Positions 45,215 to 52,583 of a stretch of DNA of 52,583 bases are shown one piece after another (the stretch's first letter is position 1; the number at the start of each line of letters is the position of its first letter). This stretch comes from Hymenoscyphus infarciens. Its lineage: Eukaryota > Ascomycota > Leotiomycetes > Helotiales > Helotiaceae. The translations under genes were made by a program, and so were the position numbers. A model generated the notes under the pieces. The model did not search any database. It saw only the letters and a list, made by a program, of their open reading frames with translations, and was not told where the DNA came from. Location of the stretch: contig LLCB01000368.1 in assembly GCA_001414345.1 (NCBI GenBank), forward strand, positions 1 to 52,583, given 5' to 3'.

Positions 45215-45947
45215 AAAGAACTAAGACTAAGTTACTACTGAAATAAGGCCTACTAACTCTCTCTAAGCTATAGCCTCTTCTTCCTCTAACTTATTATCCT
45301 TCTCTCTACTCTTCTAAGCGTAAGAAGCCTGAATCGGCTCTTCCTTTACTACCTCCTCTTTATAAGGACGCTTCTTATCTTAACAACCTCTTATAACTAG
45401 CTTTAAGAGAGACGCTTATAAACTCTTTAGATAGACCTTAAAAAGAACCTAAACCTAGGTTTAAATAGAGGTCCTACTCTCTATAATATAGTATAAAGAC
45501 TATTAAATATTAATAACTAAAACTACTCTAATAAGTAAGAGGTATTTATAGTAACCTTAGTATAAAGCACCTAAGTCTCCTCTAAAAGAGTAAACTATAT
45601 CTCTAAACTATTCTTTAGTACTTCTATACTAATAATAACTAATACTTTATCTAAGGCCTTAGTAGCCTTCTTAACCTTCCTCTTCTCCTCCTTATTTATA
45701 AGCTTACTAAACTCCTTCTTAATAAACTATAATAACTACTTAAGTTAGAACAGATTTAGTATATATTTAGGATTAAACTTACTAGGATATATATAGTATT
45801 CTACTCTATATAGTACTTATACTTCTTTAACTTTAGCTTCTTAAAAGTATATATATAATCTCTATTCTAAGATTTTACCTAAAGGCACTAAACGTAGTAG
45901 ACTTAGTAAGTAGCTAGAAGCGTACTAGGAGGATATAGAAGAGGCAT
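45215..45947 (-). pseudogene. Antisense additional ORF in the 3' region of Y
   Basis: Counterpart of the W ORF at 32727-33468, again opposite to gag-pol and between chromodomain and tract. A stop-free run FIKKEFSKLINKEEKRKVKK continues through KATKALDKVLVIISIEV, long for this stop-rich DNA. A downstream block in another frame reads KKRPYKEEVVKEEPIQASYA. An ATG is kept at 45945-45947. No product can be made from this copy. Confidence 0.6.
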
Positions 45948-46515
45948 TTTACTATATTAGATTAGCTCTAAATTAGGTCTAATTAAGGAGAGAAGAACTT
46001 ACTTTTATATATATATATATAATATATATATATATTTTAAGAGATAAGTTAGTATATAAGGATATATCTAATTAGAAGATATTCTTACTATTTATATTAT
46101 TTAGATAAAAAGAAAAGAAGAAGAGAAGTTAGAATTAGAGAAAAGTCGCCTACTAATATACTACTTATAATAATAGCTATTACTTTATAATTATTATTTA
46201 TTACTTAATAATTACTATTATAATATATAATAATAGTAAGAATATAATAACTCTATAATAGTATACTACTTTCTATCTACTAGCTAATTATTAGCTTCTT
46301 TTCTATTTATATTCTATTATTATATAGTATATAGTAGCAAATAAAGAGTAATCTACTCTTAAATAATAATACTACTAGCTACTAACTCTACTCTAACCAC
46401 TAGATACTATAATAGTAAGATAAAGTTATATTCTTTATAATAAAAAGATAAACAATACTCTAATTAACCTAATACTATGTCGATTAATAACTAAAAACTT
46501 AGAACGAGTCTTTTT

Positions 46516-46528
46516 AAAAGAGAGGGGA
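46516..46528 (+). other. Y polypurine tract
   Basis: AAAAGAGAGGGGA directly before the 3' LTR, preceded by GAGTCTTTTT. It primes plus-strand DNA synthesis in LTR elements and sets the orientation of Y as plus. Confidence 0.8.
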
Positions 46529-47005
46529 TATAATAGTATACTATCTTAGATTATTATATAATAGTACTATTCTAAATTATCGGCATTTGTAAAACTACTA
46601 ATACCTCTAAGTAGTACTAATACCCTTAATACCTCTAGAGCTAAGATTACGAATAACCGATACTTATATAAGCGAAGTATTAAAGGTATTAATATCTAAT
46701 ATTTATATATAGAAAGGATTAAGAGTCAGATATTATATATTTAGCTTTCTAAAGGTTCAGAGGTTATATATTTAGCTTTTTAGCTCTTATTATTTAGTAT
46801 TAGCTATATTAGATAGAGCTTAGTTATTATTATTATTAGAACTTAGAAGCTTCTAACCTTCTTATATATAGACGTTTATGTTTAGTATAGTAGAAAGATA
46901 GTTATTATTTTCTTCTATATCAGTGCCTAGTATCTATATACGTTATTCTACTATACGCACTCCTATATACCTCTACTATAGTTATATATATTTCGTACTA
47001 TTACA
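46529..47005 (+). repeat. Y 3' LTR
   Basis: 477 bp ending TTTCGTACTATTACA, where the CA end of the original TG...CA pair is kept. Target copy CTTAG follows at 47006-47010 and X2 resumes. Confidence 0.88.
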
Positions 47006-50000
47006 CTTAGAGCTTTACTTCTAGATATTCTTAGAGATACTCTTAAGGCTTCTTCTAGAGTAACTTTAGTTAAGACAACTTTAATATAAGATATCCCAAC
47101 TTTTAGAGCTACCTATAAGCTAATTTTAGCATAGGATACTCTTATAACTTTAGCGCTACTACCTAGGGTAACTTAGCGAGAGTTCTAGGGCTTAGCTAGA
47201 GTAATTAAGGTAATATTACTATACTAGTTACTAATTAAGAAGCAGATAGACAAGGCCGACGATTTAATATATTAGAGAGAGAGATAGTATATATTAATAA
47301 TACTTATTAAGCTAACCTCTCTTCTTATTAGGAAGTACTACTAATAAGTAAAGGAATTAATCTAGGAAGGAATCTATTAAAAGGAATATTAGTAGTAAAT
47401 AATAATAGTAAGAATATCCTCTTTTATATACTTAATATAATTAATAGCCTCTCTTTAAAGTATAAGAAGTACTTAATATAAATTATATAAGGTATATTTA
47501 AGCTAAGAGATCTCTACTACTTAGATAATAATACCCCTTTAATCGATAATAACAAAAGTACTATCTCCTTTAATAAAGAAGCTAGTATATTAAATATTAA
47601 AGTAAAGAAGATACTAAAGGTTTTTAGATCTAATACTACTAAGTAGTCTTATTACTTTCTAGTATATACTATATATATAATCTTCTTATTTAATAAGAGT
47701 ATTTATATTCAGCTTAATAACTTTAATTATAGAATTATAAGCCTAGCTAAGAATTATACCTAGGTAGAGATAATCTAATTAGTACTCTTCTAGTAGGAAA
47801 AGGTAGTTAATAAGAGTGGATTAAGAAGAGTAGAATTATAAGAGATACCTAAGAGTATAATTACTTAATACTATTAAATAAGAAGACTAGGCTATAGTAG
47901 CGGTAGAGAAGGAGAAAGAGAGAGTTATTAAAGTTATAATTAAGATAGTAATATCTCTTTATAAACGTGTTTTAAGATAAGTAAACTAGGAGGTTATAAA
48001 GATCTAAATTATACTTAAATCTATTTATTAAAAGAGGACAATAAAGGTAATAAGAAGGAGATAAGAAAGAGCTAAGAAGTTAGTATAGAAGAGACGATAG
48101 ATAAAGACTATAATAGTACTAATAAAGATCTTTTACTCTAATTTATATCTTCTTATCTATACTCTTCTATACCTATTTAATTAAATACTATAGTATTCTT
48201 CTCTTTATATAATATATTAAAACTATTACTAGATATATTACCTTTTTTATTATCTTCTAAAATATAGAAAGTGTTATTACTCTAATATCTTAATTATTTA
48301 TTTCTAGAAAACATTAATAATATACTTCGATTTAGAATACTAATTAGGTATAAGAGCTTAGAAGTTTTATATATATTAAAGAACCTCTTATTAACTATTG
48401 AATTTAATAAGCTTTTAACTTTAAAAGTAAGAAACGATTTAAAAGCTAGCTTAATTAAGAAAGTTAATCTATACTAGAGGGTACCTTTTATAGCTTTCTT
48501 ACTTAGTTTTATACCTAAACTAAAGCCTAATAGTGATCGACGCTAAATATACTATTTATTCTACCTTAAAGGCTACTTAATAAATTATTATATATTAAAT
48601 AAGTATATATATCTAAAGTACGTCTCCTTTTAGAAGGTATTAGCTATAGTATAAGAAGCTAACTAAGGGTGTATAATACTTAAAAGAGACATATCTAACA
48701 CTTTTTAAATAGTACTAATTATATTATAAATTTACTAGCTTTTAGGTTTCTAATAGAAAGGGATTTATTATACTTATATAGTACTACTCTTTAGCCTTAT
48801 TATAATACTATTTATTTTTAATATCTTTATAGAGGCTTTTAAATAGATAATATAATTATACTTAGAGTAGTATATTATAAGCTACTATTTAGATAACGAG
48901 TTTATTATATTTAAAGCTGTTAAAGCTACGTCTTAATTCCTAGAAGAATAAGCTATAGAGTATAAGACTCTTACTCGAATATTAGGTATACTAATTAATA
49001 ATAAAAAGAGTGTCTAAGATACGCTCTTAGAAGTAATAAGGTATCTAATAGATACTATCGCTTTTAAAGCCTCTATATTACTAGAAAAGCTAGCTAAGAT
49101 AAAGCTTAAGATATGTTAATTTATCGACTATAGAAGTATTATCTATAACGAGCTTAAATTGCTTACTAGCCTTCTATCTTTTTACGCCTCTATAGTATAA
49201 TTAGGCTAGGCTTTCTACTATAACTTCTAGACATTTATATATATATAGCCTAACTATATACCTTATATAGAAAGGAGGCACCTCTTAAAGGAAGTCTAGA
49301 AGGACCTTAAGTAGTAGAATAAGATATTACCATAGTTTAATAATATATACTTCTTTAATAATATCTAGTTATATATATACCTTTTTTATAATACCTCTAT
49401 TAAAGGCCTAGAGGCCTTCTTTTTAGAAGTAGACAATCTAAGATATATTTAGCAAGAGTATACGTATACACTATTAAAAGAATATACTCTTTAGTTACTC
49501 TTCCTAAGAATTAGAAAAGACTCTTAATTTAATATAAATATCTTTAAGATTAAGGTAGTAAGAGTATCCTTTAAACAATAGAAGGAGGTATAAGTAATAA
49601 AGAGGGTAATTATCTATATAGATAATACTATTATATAGATTAGACTTCTTAAGTAGTCTTTAAAGTACTTCTACTAAAATCGCCTTTTATAAGCTACTTT
49701 ACGCTTAGCCGCCTAATTCGATATTAATATATAATTAAAGCATATACTAAGAGTAGATAATATCTTAGTAGATACTCTCTTATATAATTTATATAAAACA
49801 GTAGCTAATTAGTACTTATACTAGTAGTCTCTTAATTTAACAATCTCTCTCTTAATTACCTTAAATATATAAAAGACAAAGTTAAAATATCTAAGATATA
49901 TATAAAGCTCCTTTATTACAGTCTCTCGCTAAATACTTAAAAGGTATATAATATATATATACGCTCTTTTAAGAGATTCTAGATTAAGAGACTCTAGCGA

Positions 50001-51245
50001 CTATAGCTAGCAACGACTTTAATACTTTATAAGTAGGTTTTAAAAAGAGTATATAATAGAATTAGTTAAGGACTTTTAAAAGTAAACTCTATATAAATTA
50101 GCCTTTCCACGATTTAATTAATATATATAGAGCGTAACCTAGATCTAAAGCTATTCAAGTCTCTACTTTTATATTAAATTATAGTAGACGTTTAAGTAAT
50201 ATAAGGCTTTTATAAGAAGAAGAAGGCAGAGCCTTTATTAATACTACAATTACGTTAAATTACTTCTTAAGCTCTAAAAGCTAGGCCTTAGGTTCTATAA
50301 CTAAGATAGATTAATAGCTTTAACTTTAAAGCTATTATAAAGCTAGCTTTTATAAGATTCCTTTATACTATAGAGATTATATATAAAGACGCTAATTTAG
50401 TTAACTATAAAGTATTTACATATATACGTCTTTAATAATAGGATATTACTTTTATTAAAGAAGATAAATATATAATTATACGTTTATAATTAAGTAAATT
50501 AAACTATAAGTATATAGAGGTAGAGATATTAGTATTAGATATAAGATTACCTACCTACTCTATAGTAGTACTTTAAGTACTATTTACTCTTAATTCTTAA
50601 TCTCCTATAGCACTACTCTTTCGCTAGAAGAGCGGCTCCTTTATAAGAAACTAATATATTAGCTCTTTACACTACCGACTCTAAATAGTTAGTATTAATA
50701 ACAGTATATTATATTTAAGACATAGTCTACGTAAAAGCGCTATATAATATACTTCTAATAATAAGGTGTTAAATATAGATATTTAGATACTTAGAAGGTA
50801 GACTTTAAATACTTTTAAGAGGTACTTTACTCTAAGCTATTAAAAGTAATACCTTTTAAATAAGTACTTTTTAATAGACAAGGCTCTCTCTCTTCTAGCC
50901 TAGTAGGCTTTAAAAGACCTCTATAGTTAGTAGGTAGTATATTCCCTATTATAACTACGTTATATTACTATTTATACTACTTATAGTCCTTTTTACTTTT
51001 AAAAAGCTTTATTCTTTCTTATATTTATAATAGCTTCTCTTTAATTAGTTAAGTAATCTCTCTTAAAGTAGCTAATAGTACTTACTCTTTTTACTCTTAT
51101 ATTAGTAAGATACTCAAAGAGCCTTCTAATTAGCCTAAAAAGAAGATATATAAGAGAGTACAGAGTAAGATACTAGAAGCTAGCTAGTAAATACAGAAAT
51201 TCTCAAAATAGCCTCAAATACGTATATATAACGAAAAGCGATAAA
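47006..51245 (+). mobile_element. Tyrosine-recombinase retrotransposon X2, right part
   Basis: Co-linear with X1 from about 16376 to 20595. RT box YLDN at 48886-48897; recombinase HSLR intact (CATAGTCTACGT, 50721-50732) followed by an LGRW-like and a KRYF-like block. The right end is one B repeat (about 51068-51245) and then Z; the B1-A2-B2 ending of X1 is absent. X2 without Y is about 4.9 kb, equal to X1 from A1 to B1. Confidence 0.83.
50721..50732 (+). other. Intact H-x-x-R motif of the X2 tyrosine recombinase
   Basis: Codons CAT AGT CTA CGT give HSLR. The X1 copy has TAT at both the H and R codons, exactly as RIP would make from CAT and CGT. It supports the recombinase call independently of X1. 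Confidence 0.8.
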
Positions 51246-52583
51246 AACTAGGTATAGTATATATAAATATAAGGTCCTCTCTTTTAGACTCTATAATAGC
51301 TTTACTATCTATTAATATTATATAAATAACGTTTTAATTAACTATTTAGATAACTTCTATATTACTTACTTAGATAATATTTTAATTTATTTAAATACTA
51401 TTAAAGAATATAAGAAATAGGTTAAGAAGGTTCTAAATTAGCTCTAAGAAGTAGGACTTTAAGTTAATATTAAGAAAAGCGAATTTAGTATTACTAGAGT
51501 TAAATACTTAAGATTTATCTTAACTATAAAAAGACTTAAAGTTAACTTTAAAAAAGTAAAGCCTTTATAAAACTAGGTCTAATCTAATACTATAATAGGT
51601 ATAAAGTCTTATCTAGGGTTTATAGAATTCTATAGATAATTTATTAAAGGTTATACTAAAATCACTAAACCCTTAACTATAATAATATACTTTATAAAGC
51701 TGTTTTTATAGATATTTAAATATAAAGAAGTTTTTAAAGTACTAAGGACTAAGCTACTTATAATTTAAATATTATACTACTTCGACTCTAATTATAATAT
51801 AAAAGTAGAAATAGACTCCTTAGAAGAAGTAATAGTAGATATATTCTTATAATAATATAATAACTTTTAGTACTCTATTAGGTTCTACTTACACGTCTTA
51901 GTTAGCTACAAATTAAACTAGGAGATCTATAATAAAGAACTATCTACTATTATAGAAGCTTTTAAGAAATAGCGCTCTAAACTTATATTATATTAGAAGC
52001 GTATTAACATATATTTAGATTATAGATTATTAGAATACTTTATAATAACTAAGCTACTTATAGCTAAGTAAGTCTAATAAATAGAGTTTTTATTAGACTT
52101 TAACTTTTAAATCTAATTTATATCTAAAAAGAGTAATTAAAAAGTAGATATATTAACTTAATATAAATAGGACTTAAAAACCTATAATTAAGCTAAAGTA
52201 GATAACCGCTTATATACCCTTTTAATATCTACTTATTTAGACCTCTAAATCAACGCTAAACTTACTTAGACCTTTTTATAAAAATAGTCTATATCTCTTA
52301 ATATAATTTAATTAGACGTTATTCTAAGAACAAGTTTAAACACGATTTAGAAGTTAAAAGAAGATAACTTATACTTTTTTTAGAAAGAACGTTATAAACT
52401 TCTAAATAAATACTATCTCTTATTAGATAATTTACTACTTTTTAAAGACTAACTTTATATTTAAAAGAATACTAAACTCTATATAAAACTAATCTAAGAA
52501 GTTTATAACTAAGTATCTAGTACTTACCTAAGTATAAAAAAGATATACTAGTTATTAGTATAATACTACTACTAGGCTAGAAT
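51246..52583 (+). mobile_element. Z Gypsy element, continuation after X2 (RT, RNase H; runs off window)
   Basis: Aligns with Y from about 42516. RT box YLDN at 51367-51378 followed by KSEFSITRVKYLRFILT, then the RNase H region, and integrase begins before the window ends. Neither chromodomain nor 3' LTR is in view. Confidence 0.83.

Larger units (their letters stand above)
39620..47005 (+). mobile_element. Gypsy chromovirus Y, right part (gag-pol, polypurine tract, 3' LTR)
   Basis: Resumes with the W target copy AGTAT and aligns with Z from its leader onwards. It contains gag with zinc knuckle (41045-41086), protease, RT with YLDN (42640-42651), RNase H, integrase, chromodomain (44871 to about 45060), an antisense ORF, polypurine tract (46516-46528) and 3' LTR (46529-47005). 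Confidence 0.88.

Overview
The window looks like nuclear DNA of a filamentous ascomycete (Pezizomycotina). Genes carry short GT-AG introns of 54 to 195 nt, the proteins are of familiar fungal families, and most of the sequence is transposon DNA with the signature of repeat-induced point mutation (RIP). A helotialean (Leotiomycetes) host is only a guess. There are two compartments.

Positions 1 to about 11160 are of balanced composition and hold four genes, all on the minus strand: a two-NBD soluble ABC ATPase of the mitochondrial YDR061W type (3' end cut by the window edge), a prenylated membrane-anchored ubiquitin-fold protein (UBL3/MUB type) with one in-frame intron, a three-exon MFS sugar (alpha-glucoside/maltose type) transporter, and an unrecognised 268-codon gene. 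I see no joint pathway; the two long spacers (3821-5650 and 8741-11162) hold only small hairpins and microsatellites.

From about 11430 to the end the DNA is extremely AT-rich and almost free of CA and TG dinucleotides, so ATG and TGA practically vanish and frames are broken by TAA and TAG. This is a RIP graveyard of nested retroelements that can be taken apart by terminal repeats and target-site duplications. An unrecognised older element U (minus strand, about 11431-26721) was hit by X1, a tyrosine-recombinase retrotransposon (15676-21000) with split direct repeats A1-B1-A2-B2, and by V (22365-26056), a non-coding LTR element with 353-bp LTRs and TSD ctcta. To the right lies a four-deep nest: Ty3/Gypsy element Z (from 26722, runs off the window), interrupted in its reverse transcriptase by X2 (second tyrosine-recombinase element, 30380-51245), interrupted by Gypsy chromovirus Y (31081-47005, 477-bp LTRs, TSD cttag), interrupted by a reverse-oriented relative W (31770-39619, 378-bp LTRs, TSD agtat). 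Insertion order there is Z, X2, Y, W.

The points most worth checking are: a coding-like antisense ORF between chromodomain and polypurine tract, shared by W and Y; the split-direct-repeat architecture of X1 against the single 3' end of X2; the V element, whose 3' LTR and adjacent 0.6 kb escaped RIP while its other LTR did not; a 172-bp unmutated insertion with an 8-bp target duplication inside Z; and hairpins at the compartment border and in gene spacers. All element calls come from reading repeats and translations by eye; no database search was possible.
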